From: Punica granatum
Lineage: Eukaryota; Streptophyta; Magnoliopsida; Myrtales; Lythraceae
Assembly (NCBI RefSeq): GCF_007655135.1
Contig: NC_045129.1
Span: 37,821,122 to 37,885,121 of the forward strand
Reading direction: 5' to 3'
DNA: 64,000 nt
A model generated the notes under the pieces. The model was not told the DNA's origin. It worked only from the letters and a program-made list of their open reading frames with translations, and did not search any database. The position numbers and the translations under genes were made by a program. Shown piece by piece: positions 1-13,935 of the stretch. How positions within the stretch are numbered: the first letter of the stretch is position 1; each line of letters opens with the position of its first letter.

Positions 1-246
1 CGAAAGAGTAGTGCAAACAGCGTTCAACTCATTCTGGTCTCTTCCATCCATTTTATTCTCTTTCTTTATTCAAGAAAAAAAAATTTTGTTTTACAAATAT
101 GAACCTGTATTCTCTGATAGAATACTTTGAATAATGATCATACAATGTAATCTGCAACTATATCGGTAAATTCTTGCGAAAATGCACTATTCTAGTATCA
201 AATCGCGTGAGCAACAGGTCTACGAGACAGGCATCATTTGTCTTTA

Positions 247-3200
247 TCAGTCTTCTTCATTCACTTCGTGAAAGGGAAGCGGCACCATCTTAACTGCCCT
301 GAACTTGCCCGCGTTATTTAAATGCTCATTCTCCAACCTGTCCAAATCAAGTAAAATTACCGTTACACATAATTGTACCACAAAATCACGTATAGTTCAG
401 CTAATATAAAATTATTATCTGGTCTTAGATCATCCGGCGACGACGATTACAGAAGTTGTTCATAAACGGGAAAAATAATTCGAAATTTACCTGTAGAAAT
501 TCCAGAGCCCTCTTCTGATGACTTCAAGGGCTGCCAAGAAGAACCCTGTCACTCTGTAGTCGACATTCCCAAAGCTTGAATGGAGAACTGTCTGGAGCCA
601 AGCAAGCCTCAAAATCGTATTCAAACCCTGCAAAGAATTGGGAAGAAAAAAATTTGATTACCAAAAGTTCGACCTGTAACAATCTTATCGGGTAATGAAG
701 AGTTTATACTATATGTACCATTGAGATGTAGTAAATGAACTTTTGGCGAAGCACAAGTTCGTTCCTGAGCCAGGGGTTCCTGGAATTCAATTGGAGCAGT
801 CCCCAGTCCTTCACGAAATCCCAATAGAGTTGGTAGACTGTTGCACAGCTCGAGACAATCACGATAACAGAGAGAAGCCCGACACTGCGTTCCTTTTGGT
901 ACGCGACCTTGGCACCAGCAGCGAACATTGCTGAGACATACTTCCCTAGGTTTACTAGGTGGCTTGTTTGCCCCTCGTCGAACCATCTCCGAGCACACTG
1001 CAGATCCAATCACGCAATCTCTGATTATTACAGAACTTTGACAATATACATACGGAACTTGATGGAACAAATGAACAGAAGCAAGATTTATTGCGACAAA
1101 GGAGCCATGCGTATGTATCATTAATACCTGCATCGCTCTCCAGTAATAAGGCAAGAAGGAAACTGCATAGGCGAGGTCTTGGTAGTGTTTGGTTCTCATG
1201 CAGTAGCCATAGTCTTGCGTCTTGTAGCTACCCGTAATGTAGTAACACACAATGTTCTCAAGGTTCTGAAGCATAGGAACCTGTTCGAATTAACAAGTAA
1301 GTTACAGTCAGTAACGGCAAAATTTGAAGCAGTAACACTTGATATTGAATGATAAATTTGTACTCCCCAAACAGGAACCGGCATACGTCACGTACCTGAC
1401 TACAGAGTTGGTCTGCCATGAAAAAATCAAGCATGACAACCTGTAAGGAATTTATGTGATTTAGTCCACGACTTGTTCATTGAGCTTTCCTCCATCGGAT
1501 TTCTCATAAAATGCTTCTAAAACTTGACCGAAGGTTGAATTAGAAAAAATACCTTATAAAAAGGTGATAAAGCTATGTTCCTTATGACCTGAAGGAAGCG
1601 GTAGCGGCTCGATTTGTAGATGATGTTAAATGGACAGACAAGTACGAGTAAGAAAATCTGCAAATTACAATCATGGAGATAAGTTAAAAGTTTTCATTGA
1701 TCCTGGAAAGAGGGAAACAGCAGGGTGAGGAAAAATTCCAGAATTTTCGTGAGAAGTATTCAATTTGATTTAGTTACCAGTAATAGAAGTCCCGGAATCG
1801 CTTGGAATTGCGCATATGAGTAACCTTTAGAGAGCAGGGATAAATGGGCAAACATGACACCTACGACAATCGTCATGGAAATGGTGCTGATCAAGAAAAT
1901 ATCTCTGTACTTGAGCTCTTTGGTTGGGGAGAACTCAAAGATGAAACTGTAGTTTATGCGCGTCTTCCTCCATGCGAAAATGTTGCAACCGTATAAGAAG
2001 AAGTGCAGAAATAGAAGGCTGAACATGCTGCAAAATGGAGAACACAACTCAAATTCAGATAGAGAGACAAAACTACCAGGAGAAAATAACTTGCTGCAGG
2101 ACCTGATAAAGCTTCAAAATAATATTGCAGGCATTAATGAGATCGATTTTTATGGCTTGCCTTAGCACTGGGTAGACGGTTTCCATATAAACTGTGTCGC
2201 CTTGCCGCCTTCTATACAACCCGGTTATATGAGCCATTATGATGTATCCGGCCAAAAGTGCTATGAAACATCCAGTGAAAAGCCCTGCTTCCATTAGACA
2301 AGACAACAATGAGCAAACTTAAAGGCACTGTCGATGGTCGACCCATGTGGTTTTCTACATGGAAGTGAAAGAATAATCGCTATTGATATTTCATTTAAAA
2401 TAACTAATTACTTATAGAAAAATATAAAAAATTATTATATTTATTCCAAAAAGAAAATTAACATTTGATTCCTGGAAAACTAATAAATTCTCAAGAATAG
2501 ATTCTTTGTTAGGTCCACATGTCGATAGTTGCATTTCTTTTTCTAAGGAAAAGGGGGGAAAAAAACTAGTTTATGGAAAAGAACTTACCTATGAAAAAAG
2601 TTTTGCCATGCGAGTCTTTACGTTGATCGGGTTTGAGGTACTTCATGGCCTTTCTTCGGTCATCCTCGGCAAAGTGCATGATGAATAGCTCCTCAACTTC
2701 ATCGGTTAGACGCATGGCCTGTCATGTTTCCAACATCCATAAGATATCAGAAGACAATAATATCCATATATTGGACATAGAATCTAGGACCATATTCACA
2801 GAGCACCCCATTTGGTCGGCAAAAGAACTGAGATAATTAGATGTCAACAACATCCGGACATCTTCTTCACAAAGAATGATTATCTTCATTGAATTCAGAC
2901 GAAGAGTGATATTGAACATTTTACTCTTTGGTTATTTTCTCTTCTTCGCCTAAGGTTCAAATATTTTTGTAGACAACATTGGCTTATTACCTTGTTTGAG
3001 CTGTTGAAGTAGGAGCTCTCTACCACTCTCAAATAAATCGGAAGAACTTGTTTTCCGGTGTACTGAGCCAATTGTTAAACAGTAAACAGTATAAGTACCA
3101 TTGGAAAAGAAATCTATATATACATATCTATATTTAACTTTTTAATAATTGAATTTGATGGAAAAGTGGCTGCTCATTACTTACCTTGTCAAACTTCTTC

Positions 3201-4770
3201 AAAATTTTTACAAAAGCAAGCATGTTCAAGTTCCTGAAAAAATTAATCAATCATATGTTGTGGTTCACGCAATGACTTAATATGTTTCGTGGAAAAGTTA
3301 TTGACAGTGGGTTTTGCTGATAGAGGGATCACTTGTAGATTGCAATATGGAAATTGACAGAAAATCCATTTGGGCCAGTAGAATGACTCTCTGCCAAATT
3401 ATGATTAGCAGCTGTACCTGTACGTCTCGAGATAGCGCAAGCCTTTGTAGAGTTCAATGAAGGCCCCTCTTATCATCTTCTTGGCATGGGTTAACTTTGT
3501 TTTGTTGACTTGTAGCTTGTTGCCGTCGAGTTTCTTTGACGATTGACTTATCAAGTCTTCAAAAACCAAGTTACTGATTGCAGAGAGCGTCCGGGTAGGC
3601 GTTGTCAGGGGAATGTTGATCCTCAGGTTCTTCCCCTGGCAATTGAAAGATCGACTCGACAGCGATCTCGTCATTTTGATGCTGTTTTCTCGGTTCATTC
3701 TCATTGATTTTCCCATTTCATCGGGCTTTTTCAACAATTCTGGGAATGGAATCTCGGGTTTCTCCAAGTCATCCGAGGTTTTATCCTGCAGATGTTCTTC
3801 CGATGCCCTGTCCCTAACAGAGTCATCCTCTGCACCCACAGTATGGAAAGGGAACCGAAAGCAAATTATTCCATGATTCACACAAATTCTGGAAATGTTT
3901 CTTCGTTCTTCAAATGAAATCATCCCGAACATTTAATATTGTAAATTTACGACAATAATAACAATCCCATCCGTCGTTATTTAGTATTGGTATCACTAAC
4001 TATTTTGTAAATGCTGACATTATCATTTATCGCTATTATTACCATATTTTTCGATGAGACCATGGGGTGCCATCTCTCTACTAATCCCTGCTTGGGAGTC
4101 GGTTTATTAGTACGAAGATTAAGGTAAATAATCCTGTTACGTACCACTTGTGATGGCGCATGAAACAGAGGAATCATCATTGAAGTCCTCGCTGGGACCA
4201 CCTTTCCCACTTCCATTCTGTTGCTTGAGAGCATTTTTGAGCTCAATCAGTATCTCCATTTGCTTCTTCAACAGTTCTCCTCTCTCCAGGAACTCGTTCT
4301 CCTTCGTCCGATAAAATTGGTTCACCTTGTTCAGTTGATGGTCCAAGCACGTGAAGAACCCTTTGGCAGCATCCGAGTCCTCAAAGTGCTCCATCAGCTC
4401 CGTCTCATACGTGTCCCCATTGCTTGCCGAGGATGCAAGCTTCCTATGCACCTATTAACACATAGCTGGGTCAGAACTCTAAGCAGCAATATATGAATTA
4501 TGAGCAAATATACCGAGAAAGCTTTGGAATGTGTGTCGTATGTACTTGTATGGCTCCATGATCTCTTTGCTGATGTCCAAAAAAAGAGAGTTTCCTGAGA
4601 GAGGACATGAAGCTAATCCGGCTTTGCTCTTTCTTCAGGGACTTCTCACCATTATTAGTGTTGAGAAGGTGTATTTTTTTGATGTCCTTCTTGAGCTGCC
4701 AGTAATCGACAAAGGCATCTTTCCATTCCGGGACAAGCTGGCCCTCAAACTGCTTCGAGAACTTCACCAT
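247..4770 (-). CDS. PHO1: PHO1-type phosphate exporter (SPX-EXS), 14 exons
   Basis: PHO1 proteins export inorganic phosphate from root stelar cells into the xylem, acting at Golgi/trans-Golgi and plasma membranes. Fourteen exons join in frame: 4770-4546, 4451-4145, 3829-3418, 3233-3185, 3062-2991, 2718-2589, 2284-2161, 2027-1778, 1657-1553, 1440-1396, 1280-1128, 997-719, 627-491 and 337-247. They give 792 aa, close to the usual 780 or so. Residues 1 to about 340 are an SPX domain: it opens [17 protein letters not shown] and carries the Lys-rich helices ([10 protein letters not shown]) that bind inositol pyrophosphates in this family. Exons 7-9 encode hydrophobic segments (e.g. [19 protein letters not shown]). 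The EXS domain covers about residues 570-770 ([26 protein letters not shown]). The start is the only ATG before the conserved MVKF. Intron 7 has a GC donor (AAG|GCAAGC at 2160-2159). PHO1 versus a close PHO1;H paralogue is not resolved. Confidence 0.93.
2028..2160 (-). other. GC-AG intron (PHO1 intron 7)
   Basis: The conserved protein reads [16 protein letters not shown] across this junction. This works only if exon 7 ends at 2161 (..CTAAG) and the intron begins GCAAGC, ending ..TTTTGCAG at 2028. No nearby GT donor keeps the frame. GC-AG introns are a known minor class in plants (around 1 percent), and the flanking AAG|GCAAG fits their strong donor consensus. Confidence 0.8.
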
Positions 4771-5699
4771 CTCCTCTCACAACTTACTGAAACTGAAACT
4801 GAAACCAATGATCTGGGACTCGTGGTGAGATGTGAGGGTTTCAAATGGGGAAGGATAAGTTGCTATTTATGAGCATGAGACTAAGCTGCCAAGTGCTAAA
4901 GAGAGATCAGCTTATGGTACTGATTCTGGGGGCAGCACATCCTATAATATACTCCCATCTCATGCCAAAGAATTTGATCCTACATATGATTCCTTCTCTC
5001 AACTTGGAAGGGGATATATATGTTTAATGGTGGTGGAGGTTCATCGGAAAACGACCCGAACTTGCCATTTGGGGAGGGGACTTCCCGGCATCCATTAGCA
5101 CGATGGGTGATATTTATATATTCTTTCAGCGGGGGTTGGGGAAAAGAAGTAATTTTGGCAAGGGACGCCAGAAAAGGAGTAGAAAAGTTTATAGAGGGGG
5201 AAAAAAAAAGAAAAGAAGAAGAACAAGGCTCTTTATTCGTTTGCAAATCTATTAGTTGAGACTAATATCATCACTCAAGCGTTGGCTTGTCCGACCATTA
5301 AAAAAAAAAAAGAAGCTCTTTCGTGATGAAGATCCTTATTTACATATATATATATATAAAGGGTTTTTTTTTTTCATTTTTTTGTTGTTTGCCATGCAAT
5401 TGGTACTAGTATTTCTACTGGAAAAGAATATATCCGCAGTCCATGTTAATTAGTAATAAAAATCAATTATGGGCATATAATTACTGTTAAAATACATGTA
5501 AGCCAAAAAAAATTGTTAAAATACATGAAAATTAATTATGATAGAGGGAAACATGGGTAATAAATTTTATATATAATTCTTCAAAGCACTTCTGTGAATG
5601 CTTCTTGCTTTTGGGGAAGTAAATGTCATTGGCTAAGCCGCACACAATGGTGGCCTGTAATGCGTACTAATAAAATCATCCTAATTAAAACAACTATAT

Positions 5700-5880
5700 A
5701 CCAAGGTGGATTGGTTCAAGCAGTTCGGCGATTGTTCCATTTAAGCAAGGTCTCGAGTTTGATTTCTTGCGAATGCAAAAAATTCATGCTGGGAGAGTTT
5801 TACTTCTTAGTGGGCCGACCCAGTTCGATTGGATTAACCCGGACGCAATTGACTTCCGGATATCAGGGTTCGTATACACC
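5700..5880 (+). repeat. Dispersed repeat family R1, copy 1
   Basis: It runs from TTGGTTCAAGCAGTTCGGCG through AAAAAATTCATGCTGGGAGA to GTTCGATTGGATTAACCCGG. The same order of blocks recurs at about 13.8, 19.3, 19.5, 22.7 and 51.9 kb on either strand. The block TTTAAGCAAGGTCTCGAGTT resembles the B box of a tRNA-derived SINE, but I see no poly-A tail, so the class is unproven. Confidence 0.6.
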
Positions 5881-5998
5881 ACACACATGTATACACTACA
5901 AGATTATAGAATCCTAAACAATAATTATTCTAATTTAGCATTAAAAGCCAAATATTCCGAGCCTGTGATGTATTGTATTGTATACATATATATGCATA

Positions 5999-6030
5999 TA
6001 AACACACACACACACATATATATATATATA
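5999..6030. repeat. AC/AT compound microsatellite
   Basis: A run of alternating A and C passes into alternating A and T (ACACACACAC then ATATATATAT). A similar CACACA/TATATA tract lies at about 7432-7459. Confidence 0.9.
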
Positions 6031-9000
6031 TCCATTTTCGTGTATGTTCTCTATGTTTTCAATCAAATTGGGCCATATCCCATAATCATCATCCACAGAT
6101 ATTTGAGATACTTCTGGATTGTTTCCTAGTCGACAATGGTATCAATATTAGTACTAGTTAATAATTAAATATATATACGAACTAATTTTTTTACCCAATT
6201 GTACTGTTTGGGTTTAAGTAAATGGAATAATTCTACATAGGAAGAGTATATTACACTAATACGTACTGATCTCCAAGTTAGATAAATATTCCACTGGATA
6301 AGATGCAAAGTGATCATCTAAACGAAATATACTTATGCTCTTAGCACGACCGTCAGCGATAACAATAATTGAATTTTTCTGCCTCAGCAAAAGCGCATCG
6401 ATTCTATGATTATTGCATATTTTCGTTAATTAGATGACATCATCAACGGGAGCTCTGTGGTATACTATGCACATCCAAATCCAATAAATATATATTGATT
6501 CGGATACTTTGCTGAAGGGCGCTTATTTTGGTTTCGACAGCTGCACTTGGCTGGGGCGTTGCACATTTTCATTTTTATCTCAAGACGTCACAATATATAT
6601 TAATGGCTAACTTTGATGAAATATGATCTCACACACGCCCGGGGGGTTTCACTTTCACATCTATTCATTTTGAGGGTCTTTAAACGGGGGTTTCCCAACC
6701 ATGTTCTAGTCCGATACCAAGCTAAACGTGTTATCATGTCCGTAGTTTTGTCGGTTTTATATCATTTGTGGGTCTATACCCATTTCTCTAGCTAGCGCTC
6801 GTCTTTCCCATATTGTTTGAGTCGTGTCTCTAGCATACAATTATCACTTAGCACCTCTTAATTAATGTTGTCAAGAGAGAAAAGTTAAAAGGCAATACAC
6901 GGTTATATGCTCTATATGGTCCCTAGATGCTCAGCACAAAACAAATGTATATGATCATTAGACATTAGAATATATATATGAGCATTAGATATAGTTGTGG
7001 ACAAGAATAATACAATGTATGTATATAAGCATATAAGTGGTGAAGGGGAGCTGGTCTAATAGGGGAATGAAAGAACAACTAGGGGTCGGTGGTGTGCCAT
7101 GAATATATGAAGGTTCCAAAGTTCCATTCCCTTTCTTGTGTATTTGCAAATCCCATTTAAATTCTGGACCAACTTGTCAGCATCTCAGGCTCTCACCGCC
7201 AATTCTAAATCCAAAATCCCTTAGCCAGCATTTGTACATCCCTTATAATAGTATATTATAGTAATATTCAACATAGTAATTACTAATCACTACTTACTAT
7301 TATATTTATATTATACTAGTGATTTGGATATACAAGAGAAGTCCGCAGACGTAGGACATAGTAGATTGATAAAGAAAGGGTATCACGTATATACGTATTG
7401 ATCAAACCTTATGTTTGTGCTGGCGACGGGTACCACACACACACACATATATATATAATATAAATAGTATTGATCAATCGTCATAGGTTGCTTTGCCATA
7501 ATTCTAGCTAGAAATTACTGTTCCCCCTTGTAGTTCACTGTGTTAATGTACCTGATACGTTTCTTGATCTAATGTAACATCTCAAACGGTCAAGATATGA
7601 TTGACTACTGTGGAAAATTGACATCGAGCCTGAGAGATGTTGGTTGACTGGAAGAAACCTTCTTGTCTCATTCCATTTTTTCGAGAGATTTCTTTATTCC
7701 TCTCCCCCACTCCTCGCATATATTCCCTTTTAATAGGTTGTCAGTATGAAGGCTTTCTAGATAAAATATGCTTAATTGATATATCTTTCTACAGAAAAAC
7801 TATGTATAATTTAGATCATATAAACTCTTGTTAATTAATTTTTGTAGATCCATTTATATAGATCTATTTGTTTTATGAATCTCTCCTTAATTGCTCTAAG
7901 TTTTCGGTAATTTAGTTATTAGACCCAAAAAGGGGCATTAATCAACAGGGAACTGCATGCAGGTGTGGGAGTTGGCTATATATGCCGGAGTTCAATATGA
8001 ACGTATCTTAATCGCAAGGAGGAGGACACCGAAGGTGGGCCGGTTTAGAGATGCGAGATATGCATATTTGGATCCCATGAGACCAATGACAAGGCCACTA
8101 GGAAATGATTTTCTGATTCGGATTGCATTTTATTTACTTTTTATTGCTACCCTCCCTATCTGATTTAATGTGTCACAAGGAGCTGAAATGTAAGTTAACA
8201 TTGAGCATGCACATATTTGAAGAAATATAATTTGGTTGTTTATTTAATTTAGGTACAACATCTTGATTGAACTTCTCTCAATTTTCCAACAAAAAAAAAG
8301 AGAGGAGAAAATGAAAGACAATGAATGTTCTTAGAAGATGCCAAACAAACATACCGAGCTAGATTTCCAGTGTACTTGGGATAATGATTATTCGCAAAAA
8401 AATTTGATTCTGGGTTAGTTTCTAGCACATATGTGCTAAAATTTTCTTTTTCCAGTAAGAATATGCTTTAAATTATTAGATTAGGCAGATATGTCTCCGT
8501 ATTTCATCTTTTTATTTTTTTTGGCTATCTCATAAATGTTGGATCTTATCATGGTCATATATATACCCGCATACCGTTGCGGCACTTGCAGGATGTGATT
8601 TGATTTACAATATTTTAAGCATATGCTTGTTAGTCCTGATATACTTGGTTAAGAATAATCCATAACTTTTCTAGATTTTTCTATGCTCTAACCCTGGTTG
8701 TATTGTTACTTTCAATATAGATTTGAAAAACCCTGGCTACTTTATATAAGGAATCTCTTTTTAAGTATATGCTCCAACTTTGCATCTTTCATTGTGTGAG
8801 AGTACATAATGAAAATGGGGAACATAATCACAAGGGTGTGATTTAACAATAAATTGAGTTTTTAGTAAACAGATTCTAACTGAAATGAAGGGTTGGAAAA
8901 CTGACAGTATCTTATAATCACCGTAGACACCCGAATGATATTAGTTAGCAAATAAATCACACAGGTGCCCGTGATTTCACCCAAAAACTGGGAGAATATA

Positions 9001-9944
9001 TTTTGATATACTTGCATGCATGTTGTCATGTCGTAAAACCACAAGTTATTAAGTTTGAGTTTTGAGTGCATTTTAAATTCACAAGATAAATAAGAAAAAG
9101 TTATTTTCATCATCAACATCATCATCATTATCATCATTGAAGGACATTTGGTCCGCCCATGAGGAACCTGACCCTAGTTCGGAATCCAACTCTCCTTTGT
9201 GGACTGAATTCGGAGTTTGACCGACGTTCAAATTGATCGTTACAAGATATTTTATGTCATGTAGCTTATGTTATTATCCATGGATATTAATCGGGAATTA
9301 ATGGAATTTAATGACAGCACACACGCAAGCAATATGGGCTGCACATATGTGTGTATATATGCATGTTTTTGGGCGTGCATGAAGACTGCTGCAGAGGGAC
9401 GAGTGAGTTGGAAAAAATTGCATTAGAGATCGGGCGAGGGAGATTTTTGTGCTGTGAATTGTGTTTGAGTTCTCGCTTGACTATGCAGTGGAAATCCATC
9501 GCTGGAATGTTTGTATTCGTTCTTCCAGGTTATTTGATATGTGATCAACTCCATTCAACAATTTCCTGGGAAGCTCGATAAAAGCTCCTAAAGGTAATTC
9601 AATTTTTTCTCGAATTAATTATTATCGGGTTTATCATTTCGATCATGTTTCCCAACAATCGTCATCATGGCTCTTATTGTTTTACTCTATGACTAAAGAA
9701 CAATCTATAAGAAATTTCTAAATTCAAAATATTTTTTTTCACATCCTTAAGATTTTGGTAGAGATTATTCCACTTTCAACCTCGGAAACCTAATCGTTTT
9801 TTACATTTTCATTCTAGATTCTGGAAGGATTGATAGAAATAAAATTCCTTTCTCTTAGGCAAATTTTTATTTCCTTTGTAATTTTTTTTCATAAAGCATG
9901 TCTCAGACCCTTTATAAGTGATAATAGTCCAGTTGACCAAGTGT

Positions 9945-10050
9945 TGATTTTTTTTTTTAAATATCGGTTGAGTGGTAAGCGATTTCAATTCTCTTAAGGA
10001 AAAAAAACATAAGTTCGAGTCTCGAAAAACACACTTATTGATATAGAGAA
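9945..10050 (+). repeat. tRNA-like (possible SINE) fragment
   Basis: GGTTGAGTGGTAAGCGATTT is followed about 40 bases later by AAGTTCGAGTCTCG, a spacing and wording like the A and B boxes of tRNA-derived repeats. The acceptor stem does not pair, so it is not a tRNA gene. Confidence 0.3.
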
Positions 10051-13000
10051 CGACATTTAATATTCGATTGTCTAGAATTATAAGAGCAATTTATGCTACA
10101 ACAACTGGGCATAAAACTAAAACAATTTTCACATGTAAATTTTCGTGTCTGTGTTGGTAAAAATACAAAATTATGAAATATTGTTTCATTATAATGGCAA
10201 AACATTAATTAAATGTAAAAGAATAATTTGAAAATTATGACATATTTCTAAAAAGAATATTTAAATCTTTAGGCAGACATCCTTCGTGCTGTGATGAGGG
10301 AAGCATCTAATGATAAATATGTGCCACATAAATAACCGGACATGAGTAATACTAATCTCTTTTTTTTTTTGGTTATAGATAGGAAGGTTTATGGACCTAA
10401 CAACTAATTCTATCAATTTGGTAATTGATGCAACTTTTTTGTTTTTCTGTCACATAGGGAGGCCCATTAATGCAACATTTTAATTGAAAAAGAAAAATCA
10501 ATTGCCTTTTTTTTTTTCGGTGAAAAAATCAATTGCCTTTAATTCTATGGAGTAAGGTTGATCAATCGCGGCATAGTATTATTCATCTAATTCTACCTCA
10601 ATCTTTTAGAAACAAGCGTGCGTGCTATGTGCACATGGACATGCATATAACAAAGAAATCCACAGAATTTTGGAGGTCGTCTAACAAGATTATACCGCAT
10701 GAATATTTGTTCGACTGACGAATCAATGAGATAATTTTGTATTTTCAACCTTTAAGGAATTATTTTTTTAAAAAAAAAGCTAGTATCTTTATGTAGAGAC
10801 CTTCCTAGGCTCTTTTGCTAGCTAGGGTCAAAGTGGTGCGTGATTGTGTTAGTCTGATACATATCTTTGTTTTTCTTGCAGAGATGTGGCTTTAGATTTC
10901 ATTTACCAAAAGTTACAACATGCCATTCTATTTTTCTCTAAAGTTGAGATGGAATATACTTTTGTTCCATCCATGATTCCTCAAACCCTAAAACCTTTTT
11001 GTACTTTTATTTTAAATTTTGCTTTTCGTTTATAATTCTTTCTACTAAATTAATCCTATTAATGCTCTGTTCCACAAATGTTTCCAAAGCCCACCTTGTT
11101 TGCTTTGGAATTAAATTTCATCAATATTTTTTCAAGTTTTGAATTCATTATTCCACTTGCATTAAGGAAAATTATATTAATGGTCAACCCAAAAGATTAG
11201 GGTAAAATGCTGCATCTTTCTTCATAAGAGAATAGACTTTACTGTAGTTCCCACACAACATAATTCATTTTCGATTTTAAGGATGTACATGGGCCTACCT
11301 AGTCATGAAAAAGGAAATAAAATGATACAGAAAATTATAAGGAAATCGAATTCATAATTTCTTTTGGGCATAAAAAATGAATTTCACCAGTTACAGAAGA
11401 GGCATGTGGTTGTGGGTACATGTAATCCCACTGATGATAATTGAACTTAAAACATCTTGGTTCCTAGACAAGAACTTGTCCCACTTCACTACTCTCCTTT
11501 CTTCGAGAAAATTAATTTTTATCGGTAGATCAGAGAAAATGAATTTACTAGTGAGATCTAAATATATTTTTTTTCGGTAGATACATCTAAATGAATTTAC
11601 TATAGTAAGATTTGATTATAGAGAGAGCTAGTTTCATAAGCACTCTATAATTTTTTTTATAATGATTGATTTATATATCACATTTTTTCCACAGACGATT
11701 TTTAAACCGAGAAATATATATGTGTGTGTATATTCTTAGATCACCAACTTATGTATTTATGCACGTTTTTCAATTGAAGAGTTCTAGTTAGATATACTTC
11801 CACGCGGGCATGGTTGCCACGAACACCAAAAAAGAATATTGAATTCCTATATAACCTAGTTCGGCGTATGTAAAAAGTGTGCTGTCCAACAATAACCTCA
11901 CTGGCGTTACGTTGCGTCTCTAGTCATATAATAATTAAACATATGGACTCGTACGTATACAAAAAAAAATTCCCTATATAGGAATTTACAATACGTTTCA
12001 GTTTGCAATTTTATGTGCTTCAGAAAGTGAAAGGAGCGATCAATTCGATTTGATTCTGTGTTCATTGAGAAGATATATTGGCACGATCTTGAGAATTATT
12101 GTTTTGGTTGATCTGCAGAACTCAAACACTTCAAAACGAAAGAGAAACGGGGAAGAGAAACATAAAGAAGAAGAGCATACGTACTCATAGATTGTTGCCT
12201 GTACGGAACGTGGAGCTTCAAGAAGTGCAAACCGGATAAGATATTAATGGATTAGGTGGTAATGCATTTCATGATGCGGTTTATCTTAGCTTTATTTGGG
12301 CTGCCCTAGTCATAGCAAATTCCTGCTTCAATTTACCTAACTTGGTGTTGCCTTTATTTATTCATATTTCTTTGCGCTCAAAATGAAAGGTAAGAAACTC
12401 CGATGTGATTTTTTCACTTATTATCCTTTGTTGTTTGGCCAGCGGATAAATAGTTCTATTCCGTTCTTGTAATATTCGATTGGATTATTTATCCAAAAAA
12501 AAAAAAATTCGATTGGATTTTTTTCTCTTTTATCTGCTTTTGTGGTAGATTGTAATGAATCTACTTACCCTTTTAGCAAAAAGAGAAACTTATCTCCACA
12601 AGTAATATCAGTACAACATGATGTTCTAAATGAATACGTTCATCAATGAACAACTCGTGTGTTACACCATGCAAGTCTAACATGACTTTAACTTTTCGCA
12701 AAGCGGTAACTAAGCATGATACAGTATGTATGTAGGATCAAAGAAGTTGGCATTCTTTACCCAAAAAAAAAAAAAGAAGTTGGCATTGCTTGTTTTTTTA
12801 TAGTAATTATTATTATGTTCGCATATATGACTTTTTTATTTTTTATTCTATCTACATGGAAAAATCTAAAAATACTTGATATAAGATAATTAAATTATCC
12901 TTTTTTCTTGGACGAAAAATTAAATTATCTTTAAGGTTGAGGTTTTAGGAAAAATAGTGAGTGATTCGCATGCCTCCCTTACTGAAGAAGCAAATTCTTC

Positions 13001-13769
13001 CTAAAAACTTTGTATCACTTCTCTTTGGCCAATGATTGAGCCATATAACACATATATATAGATATAAATGTATATGTGTATATGGTTTGTAGCACACCCT
13101 ATCTTCTAAATATATATATATACGGTTTATAGCATGTCACAAATTTTCGGTCAGTGTCACTAATGCCAAGTTTCTTGAAGTTTGCTACAGTATAGTTGAA
13201 TGAACTCGAAAAAAAGAAGAAGAAAAAAGATGAAAAAAGTGGGAAAGCAAAGTTGAACTTTAAGCGACTTAAATTATCTTATCATCATCATCACAATCTC
13301 TTCATTAAATTTGATGATATCACTTCCACCTGAGCCGGTTCCCCCGGAAGGTGGTGCAAATATCAATTGACCGATCGATCTCTACCAAACAAAGTATCTC
13401 ATGCGGGGAAGAGACACCGATAAAATTTCGACCCAAACAAATAACCTAAAAAAAAATGAAAAAAGACACCCATGAAACTAGATGGGTGAACAAATTATTG
13501 GGTAATAGGACAAGCACGCACTGCTTCTCTTTTTTCTTTTTCCTTTTCCTTTTCTTTTCTTCCCCTTTTGAATGGCCTTTTCTGCATGGGGACATCTCTT
13601 TTTGGTCAACTTTTGCATGGAGTTTGTGATTGATTAATCAATGGCTTTAAGGTCAGGAACTCACCATAGATCAATCAAGCTTATGGGAAATTCTCTAATT
13701 GTGGGTTTGGGAAAATGTGTCCTGTTAACGATGCAAGTTAAAGATTTAACATACACACACTGTATGATC

Positions 13770-13935
13770 TTATGGTTCCAAACCAATGGGCTCTGACTAA
13801 TCTAATCGAGTCGGATCGGCTCATTAAGGGTAAAGTTTTCCCGGTGTGGATTTTTTCCATTCACAAGACTCGAACCTGAGACTTTGTAGAAAAAATAAAC
13901 GCCGAATCATTTGAACCAACCCATGCTGGCATGTA
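13770..13935 (-). repeat. Dispersed repeat family R1, copy 2
   Basis: Read on the minus strand it follows the 5.7 kb copy: GGTTGGTTCAAATGATTCGG, AGTCTCAGGTTCGAGTCTTG, then GCCGATCCGACTCGATTAGA. It is diverged by many substitutions and small indels. Confidence 0.6.

Noticed and set aside
621..1274. 217-codon minus-strand open frame taken whole
   Set aside because: It runs through PHO1 exon 11 into introns and neighbouring frames; the spliced gene explains the real coding part.
6613..6800. Open frame and a GATACCAAGC motif resembling a retroelement primer-binding site complement
   Set aside because: No LTR pair or coding remnant around it; too little to call an element.
7326..7394. Two GNATATNC (P1BS-like) sites, GGATATAC and GTATATAC
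   Set aside because: PHR1 sites would suit PHO1, but these are 2.5 kb upstream and the motif is expected every few kilobases in DNA this AT-rich.
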